Source of the DNA: Azospirillum sp. TSH100
GTDB lineage: Bacteria; Pseudomonadota; Alphaproteobacteria; Azospirillales; Azospirillaceae
Assembly (NCBI RefSeq): GCF_004923295.1
Contig: NZ_CP039634.1
Location: 496,001-560,000 of the forward strand
Direction: 5' to 3'
DNA: 64,000 bases
The notes beneath the pieces are model-generated. The model was given only the letters and a program-made list of their open reading frames with translations. It was not told the DNA's origin and made no database searches. This document shows positions 29,824 to 38,604 of this stretch, piece after piece (the stretch's first letter is position 1; every line of letters begins with the position of its first letter). The translations under genes and the position numbers were made by a program.

Positions 29824-30956
29824 CACCGGCCCCCGCTCTCGGCGGCCGTCCTGACACGGACCCCGTCCTGGAGAAGATGGGCGCCGAGCGACACCACCGG
29901 GTCGCCGAGGCCGAGCCCGGCGATCACGGCGGTGTCGCCGCTCACCCGGACCAGCCGGACCGGCTGGAAGCGCACCGTCGAGTTGGCGCGGTCCAGGGTC
30001 CAGACACCGGTTTTCCGGCCGTCGTCCAGCACGGCGCCCAGCGGCACCTGCATGTCCGCCTGACCGGTCTGCCCTCCCAGCCGGCCCGCCGTCCATCCGG
30101 TCAGCCTGATGGTGACCGTCGCGCCGAGCGGTGCCGAGGCGGCGTCGCCGTCGAGCACATAGCGCGCCTCATAGGTGCGGGTCTGGGCATCGGCGGCGTC
30201 CGACAGCTGGCGCAGATGCGCGCCGTAGCGCTGCCCGTCTACGCCATAGAGGCTGGCCTCGGCTGGCGAGCCGATCTGCGGCCGGATCGTTTCGGGCAGT
30301 GCCACCACCGCCTCGCGCGGGCCGGCCTGGGCGATCCGGACGACGGTCTGGCCGGCGGCGACGACCTGTCCCGGCTCGCCGAGCGTTTCGACCACCGTGC
30401 CGTCGCTGTCGGCCACCAGGACCGAGTAGGTCGCCTCGTTCTCGGCCACCCGGGCGTCCGCCTCGGCGCTGGCAAGCTGCGCCCGGGCGGTGTCCAGCGC
30501 GGCCTTCGCCTGTTCATGGCGCTGGCGGGAGGCCCATCCGTCGTTGAGCAGGCTGGCGTACCGCCGCTCGTCCGCCTGGGTCTGAACGAACGCCGCACGC
30601 GCCGCGGCGACGGCGTTGCGCTTCGCCGTGAGGGCGAGGCGCAGGTCGGTCTCGTCGATGCGCATCAGCGGCTGACCGGCCTTGACCGGCTGGCCGACCG
30701 TCGCCAGTCGTTCGATGATCTTGCCGGGAACGCGGAAGCCGAGATTGCTCTGCACCCTCGCCCCGACGACGCCGGTGAAACCGCGGTCCGATCCGGCCAC
30801 CGGCACCGCCGCGGCAAGCCGGACGATCGGTGCCTCCTGCCGGGGATCGCTCACCGCCGACGCCTCCTGTGTGTGCATGGACAGCGTCACGACTGCGGCC
30901 GCGCCCAACGCCGCCGTCAGAACGCCGCCCACCACGACCATGGGTCTCTTTTTCAT
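29823..30956 (-). CDS. RND efflux periplasmic adaptor subunit
   Basis: A 377-residue membrane fusion protein from the ATG at 30956, preceded by GAGG; a TTG six codons earlier is less likely. An N-terminal signal anchor (residues 5-24) is followed by the lipoyl half (GFRVPGKIIERLATVGQPVK), a helical hairpin (about 105-165, RQRHEQAKAALDTARAQLAS), the second lipoyl half (DGTVVETLGEPGQVVAAGQT) and beta-barrel and membrane-proximal domains. It links the RND transporter to the outer-membrane channel. First gene of the two-gene operon. Confidence 0.9.
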   Translation of the reverse strand: MKKRPMVVVGGVLTAALGAAAVVTLSMHTQEASAVSDPRQEAPIVRLAAAVPVAGSDRGFTGVVGARVQSNLGFRVPGKIIERLATVGQPVKAGQPLMRIDETDLRLALTAKRNAVAAARAAFVQTQADERRYASLLNDGWASRQRHEQAKAALDTARAQLASAEADARVAENEATYSVLVADSDGTVVETLGEPGQVVAAGQTVVRIAQAGPREAVVALPETIRPQIGSPAEASLYGVDGQRYGAHLRQLSDAADAQTRTYEARYVLDGDAASAPLGATVTIRLTGWTAGRLGGQTGQADMQVPLGAVLDDGRKTGVWTLDRANSTVRFQPVRLVRVSGDTAVIAGLGLGDPVVSLGAHLLQDGVRVRTAAESGGR

Positions 30957-30973
30957 GCCCGCCGCCTCAGTCA

Positions 30974-31028
30974 ATTTAGATTGCGTACGACATCTATATC
31001 GATTATAGAGGTCGAACGCAATCTAAAT
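30974..31028. promoter_or_regulatory. 55-bp palindrome with back-to-back promoters and repressor operator
   Basis: Outer arms 30974-30986 (ATTTAGATTGCGT) and 31016-31028 are perfect complements over 13 bp; inside, 30988-30991 pairs with 31011-31014 and 30993-30998 (TCTATA) with 31004-31009 (TATAGA), all around one centre at 31001. On the plus strand TTGCGT (30981-30986) is 17 bases from TATAGA (31004-31009); by symmetry the minus strand has TTGCGT (31021-31016), 17 bases, TATAGA (30998-30993). One dyad-binding repressor would block both promoters. A TetR-type protein from the same locus is the likely ligand. Confidence 0.75.
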
Positions 31029-31098
31029 GACAGGGCATTCTTGCGCGGCGACGCCGCTTGCAAGCCCGATCCCCGGCACGAAGAAGAAAGTGGACTCC

Positions 31099-31914
31099 AT
31101 GGATAAGACCAATCGCGGCATCGCCCTGGTGACGGGCGCATCGTCCGGTATCGGCTACGCGGCGGCCGAGGCCCTGCGCGCGGCAGGGTTCGAGGTGTTC
31201 GGGACCAGCCGTCTTGCGGGCGCCGAAGGGCCTGACGGCGTCACCATGCTGACCTGCGACGTCACCGACGACGCGTCCGTGGCGGCCCTGGTCGACGAGG
31301 TGCTGGACGACGCCGGCCGCATCGATCTGCTGGTCAACAATGCCGGTGTGGGCCTCTTCGGTGGTGCGGAGGAATCCTCGCTCGCACAGGCGCAGGCGCT
31401 GTTCGACGTGAACATGTTCGGCGTCATCCGCATGACCAATGCGGTGCTGCCGATCATGCGGCGCCAGAAAAGCGGCAGGATCATCAATCTCAGTTCGGCG
31501 CACGGATTCATTCCGGCCCCCTACTTCGCGCTCTATGCGGCGACGAAACATGCGGTGGAAGGCTACTCCCAGTCGCTGGACCATGAACTGCGCACGCTGG
31601 GCATCCGGGTCACGCTGGTCGAGCCCGCCTATACCCGAACCTCGTTCGACGGGAACCTCATCAAGCCGGATCGGTCGCTCGATGCCTATGCGTCCGCGCG
31701 CGCCGGTATGACCGTGGCCGTCGAGGACGCGATCAGGAAGGGCGACACACCCGAGACCGTGGCCGAAACCATCGTGAAGGCCGCGACGGACTCCGAACCG
31801 AAGCTGCGCTACCCGGCAGGGAAGCTGGCGCGCCAAGTCAGCCTGCTGCGCCGTTTCGTCCCGGCTGCCGCCTTCGACAAGAGCCTGCGCAGGATGCTGC
31901 GGCTGCCGGTCTGA
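31099..31914 (+). CDS. Short-chain dehydrogenase/reductase
   Basis: A 271-residue classical SDR oxidoreductase. The nucleotide-binding motif is TGASSGIG, followed by NNAGVGLFG, the catalytic Ser in NLSSAHG and the Tyr-Lys pair in YAATKHA. An ATG at 31027 is in frame but lies about ten bases after the predicted transcription start and has no ribosome site, so MDKTNRG at 31099 is chosen. The substrate is unknown. It is the first gene of an SDR-MATE-TetR-TetR run divergent from the RND pump and shares its promoter palindrome. Confidence 0.88.
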   Translation: MDKTNRGIALVTGASSGIGYAAAEALRAAGFEVFGTSRLAGAEGPDGVTMLTCDVTDDASVAALVDEVLDDAGRIDLLVNNAGVGLFGGAEESSLAQAQALFDVNMFGVIRMTNAVLPIMRRQKSGRIINLSSAHGFIPAPYFALYAATKHAVEGYSQSLDHELRTLGIRVTLVEPAYTRTSFDGNLIKPDRSLDAYASARAGMTVAVEDAIRKGDTPETVAETIVKAATDSEPKLRYPAGKLARQVSLLRRFVPAAAFDKSLRRMLRLPV

Positions 31915-31963
31915 GCCATCACCGGGAACAGGCTCGCCACCCCCGGTCTCTGAAGGAAATCCC

Positions 31964-33388
31964 ATGACCGCCCTGCTCCGTCAGGAGGGTCCGGCAGCCC
32001 CGGCACCCGCCTACAAACTGCCGCCCGGCGTTCTCGACGGGCCGGTGGTGTCGACGATGCTCCGCCTGGCGGTGCCGACGATCCTGGTGCTGGTCGTCCA
32101 AACGCTGGTCGGGGTGGCCGAGACCTGGTTCGTCGGCTTTCTCGGCACGGACGCGCTCGCTGGAGTCGCCCTGGTCTTTCCCGTGCTCATGCTCATGCAG
32201 ATGATGGCGAATGGCGGCATCGGCGGCGGTGTCTCCTCGGCCGTCGCACGGGCCTTGGGAGCGAAACGCCGCGAGGATGCCGAAGCGCTGATCTGGCACG
32301 CGGTCGTCCTGGCCGGCGCATTCGGCATCCTCTTCACCGCGGCGGCTCTCCTTGCCGGACCGCACCTCTATCGGGCGATGGGAGGAACCGGGCCAGCGCT
32401 GGCGGCGGCGCTCACCTATTCAGGAGTGGTGTTCGCCGGCTCCATTCCGGTCTGGGTCACCGCCCTGCTGTCGTCGGCCCTGCGCGGCGCCGGGAATGTG
32501 AGGGTGCCGGCACGGGTGATCTCGTCCGGCACCGTGCTCCTCCTCATCCTGTCGCCGGCCCTGATCTTCGGCTGGGGCCCCTTTCCCCGTCTCGGCGTCG
32601 CCGGCGGCGGTGTCGCGGTGGTCGCCTACTACCTGTTCGCGGCACTTGCGCTGACGCTGTATCTGCGCTCTTCGAGGAGCCTGCTGAAGCTCAGGGTCGT
32701 TCCCCTGCGCGTGGGTCTGTTCAAGGACATACTCGGGGTGGGTTTCCTGTCGGCGGTCGGCACCGTCCAGGTCAATCTCACCGTCACCCTCGTCACCGCA
32801 GCGGTCGGCCGGTTCGGCGCCGATGCCATCGCCGGGTACGGCATCGCCTCGCGCCTCGACTACATCCAGATTCCGCTGATCTTCGGGCTCGGCACCGCCA
32901 TGGTCACCATGGTCGGCCACAACATCGGGGCCGGCCAGGTGGCGCGGGCGCGCAGCTTAGCCTGGATCGGGGCCGCTCTCGCCTTCGGAACGACCGAGGT
33001 CATCGGCCTCGCCGCCGCGATCTTCCCGCAAGCCTGGATCGGCCTGTTCAGCGACGATCCCCAGGTATTGGCGATGGGCACCCTCTATCTGCGGACCGTG
33101 GCGCCGGCTTACGGTGCGGCCGGGCTGGGATTGGCGCTCTATTTCGCCAGCCAGGGAGCGAAGCGCGTCCTGCTCCCCGTCCTGGCCGGCACCGCCCGCA
33201 TGATCATCGCGGCCTTCATCGGCTGGTCTGCGGTCATCTGGTTCGATGCCGGACTGTCGACCCTGTTCCAGATCACAGCCCTGGCGGCGGTCTCCTACGG
33301 CCTTCTGACGGCGGCAGCGATGATCGGCGGAGCCTGGGGCCGGCATCACGCTCCCCATCCGCTGCCCCTGAGAAATCCCGCGCAATAA
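31964..33388 (+). CDS. MATE family efflux transporter
   Basis: A 474-residue inner-membrane transporter with about twelve helices in two six-helix halves. Typical MATE segments are VVQTLVGVAETWFVGFLGTD in the first half and GYGIASRLDYIQIPLIFGLG in the second. It exchanges organic cations or drugs for sodium or protons. A GAAGGAAA ribosome site precedes the ATG. It follows the SDR gene by 49 bases and is probably co-transcribed from the palindromic promoter. Confidence 0.9.
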   Translation: MTALLRQEGPAAPAPAYKLPPGVLDGPVVSTMLRLAVPTILVLVVQTLVGVAETWFVGFLGTDALAGVALVFPVLMLMQMMANGGIGGGVSSAVARALGAKRREDAEALIWHAVVLAGAFGILFTAAALLAGPHLYRAMGGTGPALAAALTYSGVVFAGSIPVWVTALLSSALRGAGNVRVPARVISSGTVLLLILSPALIFGWGPFPRLGVAGGGVAVVAYYLFAALALTLYLRSSRSLLKLRVVPLRVGLFKDILGVGFLSAVGTVQVNLTVTLVTAAVGRFGADAIAGYGIASRLDYIQIPLIFGLGTAMVTMVGHNIGAGQVARARSLAWIGAALAFGTTEVIGLAAAIFPQAWIGLFSDDPQVLAMGTLYLRTVAPAYGAAGLGLALYFASQGAKRVLLPVLAGTARMIIAAFIGWSAVIWFDAGLSTLFQITALAAVSYGLLTAAAMIGGAWGRHHAPHPLPLRNPAQ

Positions 33389-33403
33389 CCCGGTGGTGGA
33401 GAA

Positions 33404-33451
33404 TTGTGTCCGTCATCCATATCTCCTATAGAGGTTGGTTAAAATCTAAAA
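33404..33451 (+). promoter_or_regulatory. Promoter/operator of the TetR gene, copy of the divergent operator
   Basis: TTGTGT (33404-33409), 17 bases, TATAGA (33427-33432), directly before the TetR gene at 33462. Aligned without gaps to 30981-31028, 34 of 48 bases are identical, including TATAGAGGT and AATCTAAA at the same 16-base offset. This is the right half of the divergent palindrome plus its core, and suggests autoregulation by the same repressor. Confidence 0.7.
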
Positions 33452-33461
33452 GGGGCATACC

Positions 33462-34040
33462 ATGCGTGTGAGTCGCGTTCAGGCTGAGGAAAACCGGCAG
33501 ACTGTCATCAACGTGGCGAGCCGTCTTTTTCGGGAGCACGGCTTCGACGGCATCGGCCTCAAGGATTTGATGGAGGCGGCGGGCCTGACCCAGGGCGCCT
33601 TCTACAAGCAGTTCGCCTCGAAGGAGGATCTGGCGGCTCAGGCATCAAGCCGGGCGCTGGAGAGCGCGTCTTGCCGCTGGACGGCGGCGGCCACGGCGAA
33701 TCCCGGGGATCCGCTTGGTCCGGTGATCGACTTCTATCTCAGTGCCGGGCACCGCGAGGAAAGGACCGACGGCTGCCCGATCGTGGCGCTCGGTTCCGAT
33801 GTCGCCAGACACGGCGTTGCGGTGAAATCGTCGTTTGAAGCCGGGATCAGGACCCATCTCGACATCCTCGAACGCCTGATTTCGGAAACGCGGGGTGACG
33901 AGTTCAAAAGCAAGGCGATGGCGATTCTCTCGCTGATGGTCGGCGCGCTGACACTCTCGCGTGTCGTCAACGATCCCGCCCTTGCCCAGGCCTTTCTGGA
34001 TACGGCCGCTGCCCAGGTCCGCAATATTGCCGCCGCGTGA
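33462..34040 (+). CDS. TetR family repressor (probable regulator of the efflux island)
   Basis: A 192-residue regulator. The N-terminal helix-turn-helix is typical (TVINVASRLFREHGFDGIGL, then GLTQGAFYKQFASKEDL). The C-terminal ligand domain includes a YLSAGHREERTDGCPIVALG segment, seen in the AcrR/NemR-like branch where the Cys of GCP can react with electrophiles. Its own promoter carries the same operator as the RND/SDR divergent promoter, so it is the best candidate repressor of the pump, SDR and MATE genes. GGGGC precedes the ATG. Confidence 0.85.
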   Translation: MRVSRVQAEENRQTVINVASRLFREHGFDGIGLKDLMEAAGLTQGAFYKQFASKEDLAAQASSRALESASCRWTAAATANPGDPLGPVIDFYLSAGHREERTDGCPIVALGSDVARHGVAVKSSFEAGIRTHLDILERLISETRGDEFKSKAMAILSLMVGALTLSRVVNDPALAQAFLDTAAAQVRNIAAA

Positions 34041-34087
34041 CCGGGCATGACCACATTGGAACCTGCTCGCTCGGAGGATGCTCGATC

Positions 34088-34747
34088 ATGACAGTCGGCA
34101 CATCCGCCCGACGGACGGCGATCCTGAAGATTGCCGGCCGGACCTTTCTCCGGCACGGCTATGCCGATGCCTCGATGGACGGCATCGCCGCCGAGGTGGG
34201 CGGATCAAAGAGCACGCTCTATCGCTATTTCCCGTCCAAGGCAGCCCTGTTCGCCGCCTATGTCGAGGAAATCGGGACGTTGGCCTGGACCGCTCTTGCC
34301 GCTGTGGACGAGGAGGGCAAGGATCCCGAGGCCGTTCTGCAGGATACGGCGCGAGCTTATCTGGATCTGATATTGTCCCCTTCCACGCTCGCAGTGACCA
34401 GGCTCGTGATGGCTGAAACCGGTCGTTTTCCGGAAATCGGCCGTCTCTTCTACGAGCGCGGCATCCGGCGCGCGGAACAGCAAATCGCAGCGATCCTGCA
34501 TCGCCTGGCCGAACGGAGCGCCACGCCGGACCGGAGCTTTCTGGCACTGCCCGGCGCCGCCGCCCATTTCCGGTCCCTCTGTGAAGCCGGCCTCCATGAA
34601 GAATGCCTGTGGGGCGTAGACGAATCCGCTTCCCGCGAAGACGTCATCCGCATTGCCCGGCAGGCGGCTGCCTGCTTCCTGCGCGGCTGGCCGGGACAGC
34701 TGCCACGCGGTGTCGAGCCGGTGCCCGTCAGCCCTTCATGCGCTTGA
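34088..34747 (+). CDS. Second TetR family regulator
   Basis: A 219-residue regulator starting at the ATG at 34088, with GGAGG eight bases upstream. The DNA-binding part reads [20 protein letters not shown] and [18 protein letters not shown]; the C-terminal domain ([20 protein letters not shown]) resembles AcrR-type C-terminal domains. It follows the first TetR gene by 47 bases without its own clear promoter. Its last 20 bases overlap the end of hldE on the other strand. Its targets are unknown. Confidence 0.85.
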   Translation: MTVGTSARRTAILKIAGRTFLRHGYADASMDGIAAEVGGSKSTLYRYFPSKAALFAAYVEEIGTLAWTALAAVDEEGKDPEAVLQDTARAYLDLILSPSTLAVTRLVMAETGRFPEIGRLFYERGIRRAEQQIAAILHRLAERSATPDRSFLALPGAAAHFRSLCEAGLHEECLWGVDESASREDVIRIARQAAACFLRGWPGQLPRGVEPVPVSPSCA

Positions 34748-36173
34748 TGGTGTTGGTCGTGCTCTGGCCCTGGACCAGCTCTGCCAGCACCACCGTCCCG
34801 CCATAGCTCTGGACGAAATCCGCCCCCACCACCGTCGCGATGGTGTAATCGGCCCCCTTGACCAGCACGTCGGGCCGCAGGGCGTGGATCAGCATTTCCG
34901 GCGTATCCTCGCCGAAGATCACCACCAGATCGACGCAGCCCAGCGACGCCAGCACCGTGGCGCGCGCCGTCTCGTTCTGCACCGGCCGGCTGTCACCCTT
35001 CAGCCGCTTCACCGACGCGTCGCTGTTCAGCCCGACCACCAGCACGTCGCAAGCCGCCCGCGCCTGCTTCAGCAGCGAGATATGGCCGGGATGCAGCAGG
35101 TCGAAGCAGCCGTTGGTGAAGCCGACCCGCTTGCCGCGCAGGCGCCATCGCTCCGCGCGCTCCGCCGCGGCGTCGCGGGTCAGCACCTTCTCCTCGCCAT
35201 GGCGCCATTGCTGCTCGTGCAGGCTGGACAGCAGCTCGGCCGAGCGGACCACCGCGGTACCGACCTTGCCCACCACGATGCCGGCGGCCAGATTGGCCAG
35301 ACGCGCCGAATCGACCAGACCGATCCCCACCGACAGGGCGGCGGTCAGCGTCGCCACCACCGTGTCGCCGGCGCCCGACACGTCGAACACCTCGCGCGCC
35401 TCGGCCGGCAGATGCACGGCGTCCTCGGCCGTGACCACCGACATGCCCTGTTCGCTGCGGGTGGCGACGACGGCGCCGACGCCGCAGGTGGCGATCAGGT
35501 GGCGGGCGGCGGCGATCACCTCCTCGTCGGTGCGGGCCGGCAGGCCGGTGGCCTCCATCAGCTCCTTGCGGTTGGGCGTGACGATGTCGGCCCCGCGATA
35601 GCGGCGGTAGTCGCGCCCCTTCGGATCGACCACCACGGTGCGCCCGGCCTGCCGGGCGGCGGCGATCACCGCCACCACCAGCTCGTCGGTCAGCACGCCC
35701 TTGCCGTAGTCGGACAGGATGACGCCGCCCACTTCGGGCAGCAGCGCGCGCACGCGGTCCAGAACGCGGTCGGCGACGGTGATCGGCACCACCGTCTCGA
35801 TGTCGGTGCGCAGAAGCTGCTGCTGGCCGGCGATGAAGCGGGTCTTCACCGTGGTCTGGCGGCCGTCCTCCACCACGATGGCACCGTCGCTGACGCCCTC
35901 GCGCCGCAGCAGGGCCAGCAGGTCGGTTCCGACACCGTCGCGTCCGACCACCGAGACGAAGCGGCAGTCGGCCTCCAGCGCCACCAGATTGGCGGCGACA
36001 TTGCCGGCGCCGCCCAGCTTGGGCACCTCGCGATCCACGCGCAGGACGGGGATCGGCGCCTCCGGCGACACCCGGTCCACCGAACCATAGACGAAACGGT
36101 CGAGCATCACGTCGCCAAGGCACAGCACGTTGGCGCGCGACAGGGTGTCGATGTGACGGGCAAGGTCGCTCAT
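34728..36173 (-). CDS. hldE: Bifunctional heptose 7-phosphate kinase / heptose 1-phosphate adenylyltransferase
   Basis: A 481-residue two-domain enzyme making ADP-heptose for the LPS inner core. Residues 1-320 are a PfkB-type kinase ([14 protein letters not shown], catalytic region [13 protein letters not shown]); residues 345-481 are a nucleotidyltransferase ([20 protein letters not shown], with the HxGH motif). Length and domain order are those of full HldE. It converges on the second TetR gene with a 20-base overlap at the 3' ends. Confidence 0.94.
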   Translation of the reverse strand: MSDLARHIDTLSRANVLCLGDVMLDRFVYGSVDRVSPEAPIPVLRVDREVPKLGGAGNVAANLVALEADCRFVSVVGRDGVGTDLLALLRREGVSDGAIVVEDGRQTTVKTRFIAGQQQLLRTDIETVVPITVADRVLDRVRALLPEVGGVILSDYGKGVLTDELVVAVIAAARQAGRTVVVDPKGRDYRRYRGADIVTPNRKELMEATGLPARTDEEVIAAARHLIATCGVGAVVATRSEQGMSVVTAEDAVHLPAEAREVFDVSGAGDTVVATLTAALSVGIGLVDSARLANLAAGIVVGKVGTAVVRSAELLSSLHEQQWRHGEEKVLTRDAAAERAERWRLRGKRVGFTNGCFDLLHPGHISLLKQARAACDVLVVGLNSDASVKRLKGDSRPVQNETARATVLASLGCVDLVVIFGEDTPEMLIHALRPDVLVKGADYTIATVVGADFVQSYGGTVVLAELVQGQSTTNTIKRMKG

Positions 36174-36241
36174 GGCGTTTCTCTTACCAACGCCAAAGCG
36201 GTAACGCCAGAGGACAAGTTTGCGCCGGAGGAATGCCGGCG

Positions 36242-36556
36242 TCAGGAGAATGCCGGAACGTCCCGGCGGAGATCGCCGGTTCCCTGTGTGAAGGTGAGCG
36301 TGATCGCCCCGTTCACCTCCGCCGCGGCGCCACGCCCCGGCGCCGGATCGACCTTCAGGCCGGCATCGGCCAAGGCGGTTTCAAACGCGCCGGTGCGGTC
36401 GCCCGGCAGCGCGAAGCGGATGGTCGCCATGATGTCGGAGAACAGCGTGTGGTCGACGACCCAGCCCCCGGCCGCCCCCAGCGCATCGGCAACCGCGGTC
36501 AGCGCCGCATGGCGGTCCATGGCGACCACCGCCTCGTACTTCAGAAAACTCCGCAT
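36242..36556 (-). CDS. Small conserved hypothetical protein (104 aa)
   Basis: A 104-residue soluble protein starting [20 protein letters not shown] (ATG at 36556, GGGGGAC upstream). It has an alternating alpha/beta pattern and a Gly-rich turn ([20 protein letters not shown]) resembling small ferredoxin-fold proteins, but no family is recognised. In-frame ATGs further upstream would add a Gly/Ser-rich extension and are less likely. It lies between hldE and the divergent histidine kinase gene. Confidence 0.6.
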   Translation of the reverse strand: MRSFLKYEAVVAMDRHAALTAVADALGAAGGWVVDHTLFSDIMATIRFALPGDRTGAFETALADAGLKVDPAPGRGAAAEVNGAITLTFTQGTGDLRRDVPAFS

Positions 36557-36713
36557 CGCACGTCCCCCGGTCCCGCCGCTCCCGACATCGGACATCGGAT
36601 ATCCGAGCCGCGAATGGCCATCCTGTGTACCAGCCCAGTGTATTAGCATGGATGTCCCGCGCGTAAGCTCACGCATTCAGCATCCCGGCACGCCCGGCAC
36701 ATTGCGAGCCACC

Positions 36714-38195
36714 ATGCCCCGCCCCACCGTCGCGACAAGCCTGTCGGCCAAGCTTCTGCTGCTCACCATCCTGTTCGTGCTGCTGGCGGAGGTGCTGATC
36801 TACGCCCCCTCCATCGCGCGATTCCGCATGAGCTATCTGGAGGAAAGGCTGGCCGCCGCCCACATCGCGGCATTGTCGGTGGAGGCCGCCCCCGACCTGA
36901 TGGTGACGAAGGAATTGCAGGCCAAGCTGCTGGCCTATACCGGCACCCACGTCATCGACCTGATCCAGCCGGGGGCGCGGGTCTACATGCTGTCGCGCCC
37001 GATGCCGCCACAGGCCGATGCCGTGTACGACCTGCGCGGCACCGGCATGGGCATGCAGTTCGTCGATGCCGGCAACGCCCTGTGGCTCGCCATGGAGGGC
37101 GCCCTGGGGGGAGCGATTGGGCCGCAGCGCGACCGGGTGATCCGGGTGATCGACCGCTCGCCCAACGACCCGGCCCAGCGCGTCGAGGTGACGATGGACG
37201 AGCGGCCGCTGATCGACGCCATGCTGGACTTCTCCCGCCGCATCCTGGCTGTGTCGGTCGCCATCTCGCTGATCGCGGCGATCCTGGTCTATGTCACGCT
37301 GCATGCCCTGCTGGTGCGGCCGATGCGGAGGCTGACCGCCGAGGTCGTCGCCTTCCGCCGCGATCCCGACGGCGCCCCGCCGCTGGTGCCCGGCACCCGG
37401 GCCGACGAGATCGGCGTGGCGGAGCGCGAGCTTGCCGCCATGCAGGGCACGGTGCGCGCGGCGCTGCGCCAGCGTGAACGACTCGCCACGCTGGGCACCG
37501 CGGTGGCGAAGATCAACCACGACCTGCGCGGCATCCTGTCCACCGCCTCCCTCCTGTCGGAGCGGCTGACCGAGAGCGCCGATCCGGAGGTGCGGCGGGT
37601 GACGCCGCGGCTGGTCGCCTCGCTCGACCGGGCGGTGGAGCTGTGCGGCCAGACCCTGTCCTTCACCCGCGACGGCGTCCTGCCGCTCTCCCCCGCGCCG
37701 GCCGAGCTGCGCCGGCTGGTGGAGGACGCCGGGGCCGAGGTTCTTGCCACCGCCCGTCCCGACGGCGGCCGGGTGGAGGCCGAATGGATCAACGAGGTTC
37801 CCGTCGGCACGCCCGTGACGGTCGATGCCGCCCAGCTTGGCCGGGCCCTGGTCAATCTCGGCCGCAACGCGGTGCAGGCCGGAGCCGACCGGGTGCGGAT
37901 CTCCGCCGAGGCCGGACCGTCGGGACGGCTGACCCTGACGGTCGCAGACAATGGTCCCGGCCTCGCCCCGCGGGCGCGGGAAAACCTGTTCCAGCCCTTC
38001 GCCGGATCGGCCCGGGCCGGCGGGGTCGGCCTCGGCCTCGCCATCGCGCGGGAGGTGCTGCGCGCCCATGGCGGCGACCTGCGGCTGGTGGAAAGCGCCG
38101 CCGCCGGGACAACCTTCGCCCTTGACATACCGCAATGCAACGTGGACATCGGTGCGATAGCTGTTGCAGGGCACAAGTCGTTTGTGTCGCATTGA
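36714..38195 (+). CDS. Orphan membrane sensor histidine kinase
   Basis: A 493-residue kinase from the ATG at 36714 (an ATG at 36648 is also in frame). TM1 is near 11-33, a short periplasmic sensor spans 34-176, TM2 is near 177-201, then a HAMP linker. The phosphoacceptor is H269 in KINHDLRGILSTASLLSERL and the ATPase domain has NLGRNAVQAG (N box), DNGPGL (G1) and GVGLGLAIAREVL (G2). HDLRG rather than HELRT/HEIRN is a recognised subtype. No response regulator gene is adjacent, so its partner is elsewhere. Confidence 0.88.
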   Translation: MPRPTVATSLSAKLLLLTILFVLLAEVLIYAPSIARFRMSYLEERLAAAHIAALSVEAAPDLMVTKELQAKLLAYTGTHVIDLIQPGARVYMLSRPMPPQADAVYDLRGTGMGMQFVDAGNALWLAMEGALGGAIGPQRDRVIRVIDRSPNDPAQRVEVTMDERPLIDAMLDFSRRILAVSVAISLIAAILVYVTLHALLVRPMRRLTAEVVAFRRDPDGAPPLVPGTRADEIGVAERELAAMQGTVRAALRQRERLATLGTAVAKINHDLRGILSTASLLSERLTESADPEVRRVTPRLVASLDRAVELCGQTLSFTRDGVLPLSPAPAELRRLVEDAGAEVLATARPDGGRVEAEWINEVPVGTPVTVDAAQLGRALVNLGRNAVQAGADRVRISAEAGPSGRLTLTVADNGPGLAPRARENLFQPFAGSARAGGVGLGLAIAREVLRAHGGDLRLVESAAAGTTFALDIPQCNVDIGAIAVAGHKSFVSH

Positions 38196-38338
38196 TTCGG
38201 CGGGCTCCCTCCCGCAGAATTCCTTCAATGATGAAGCGTTCGCGGGCAGCCCGGCGGGGCGGAAGGCGGGCGCTCTCCCACCATCAACTCCACTGGCAAC
38301 TCCACTGCCAACGCCTCGTTCTGAAAGGACTTCGCGAC

Positions 38339-38527
38339 GTGAAAGCCTTCTCCTTCTGGATCAACCCCATCCTCGCCGGCATCATGGCCTTCGTCGGGCT
38401 GCTCGCCTCTTCGCGCGCGGCGGACGAGGGCTTCGCGGCCGGCGGCCTGATCGTTTTCATCGCCTGCGTGCTCTTCATCTTCGCGTCGATCGGCCGCTAT
38501 TTCGACCGTATGGGCTCCGCCCACTAA
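38339..38527 (+). CDS. Small two-helix membrane protein (62 aa)
   Basis: A 62-residue protein starting at a GTG at 38339 with GAAAGGA ten bases upstream (MKAFSFWINPILAGIMAFVG). Two hydrophobic helices (about 9-24 and 34-51) are joined by a short acidic loop (SSRAADEGFAAGG) and followed by GRYFDRMG. The frame is open further upstream but without hydrophobic or conserved sequence. No family is recognised. It lies between the kinase and the methyltransferase gene. Confidence 0.6.
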   Translation: MKAFSFWINPILAGIMAFVGLLASSRAADEGFAAGGLIVFIACVLFIFASIGRYFDRMGSAH

Positions 38528-38604
38528 GCGTCGCATCAAGCGACCGGTACCGCGAAGGCCGGGTTGAACGCCCGGGGGCAGGCGCCCAACGAAGCGGGTG
38601 CCAC

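Noticed and set aside
31027..31098. Earlier ATG for the SDR gene
   Set aside because: It lies about ten bases after the predicted transcription start, inside the operator, and has no ribosome site.
34749..36713. Long plus-strand frame before the histidine kinase
   Set aside because: It is the complement of hldE; the kinase has its own signal anchor starting at 36714.
38285..38310. Repeated CAACTCCACTG units before the 62-aa gene
   Set aside because: Only two short imperfect copies; too little to call a functional repeat.
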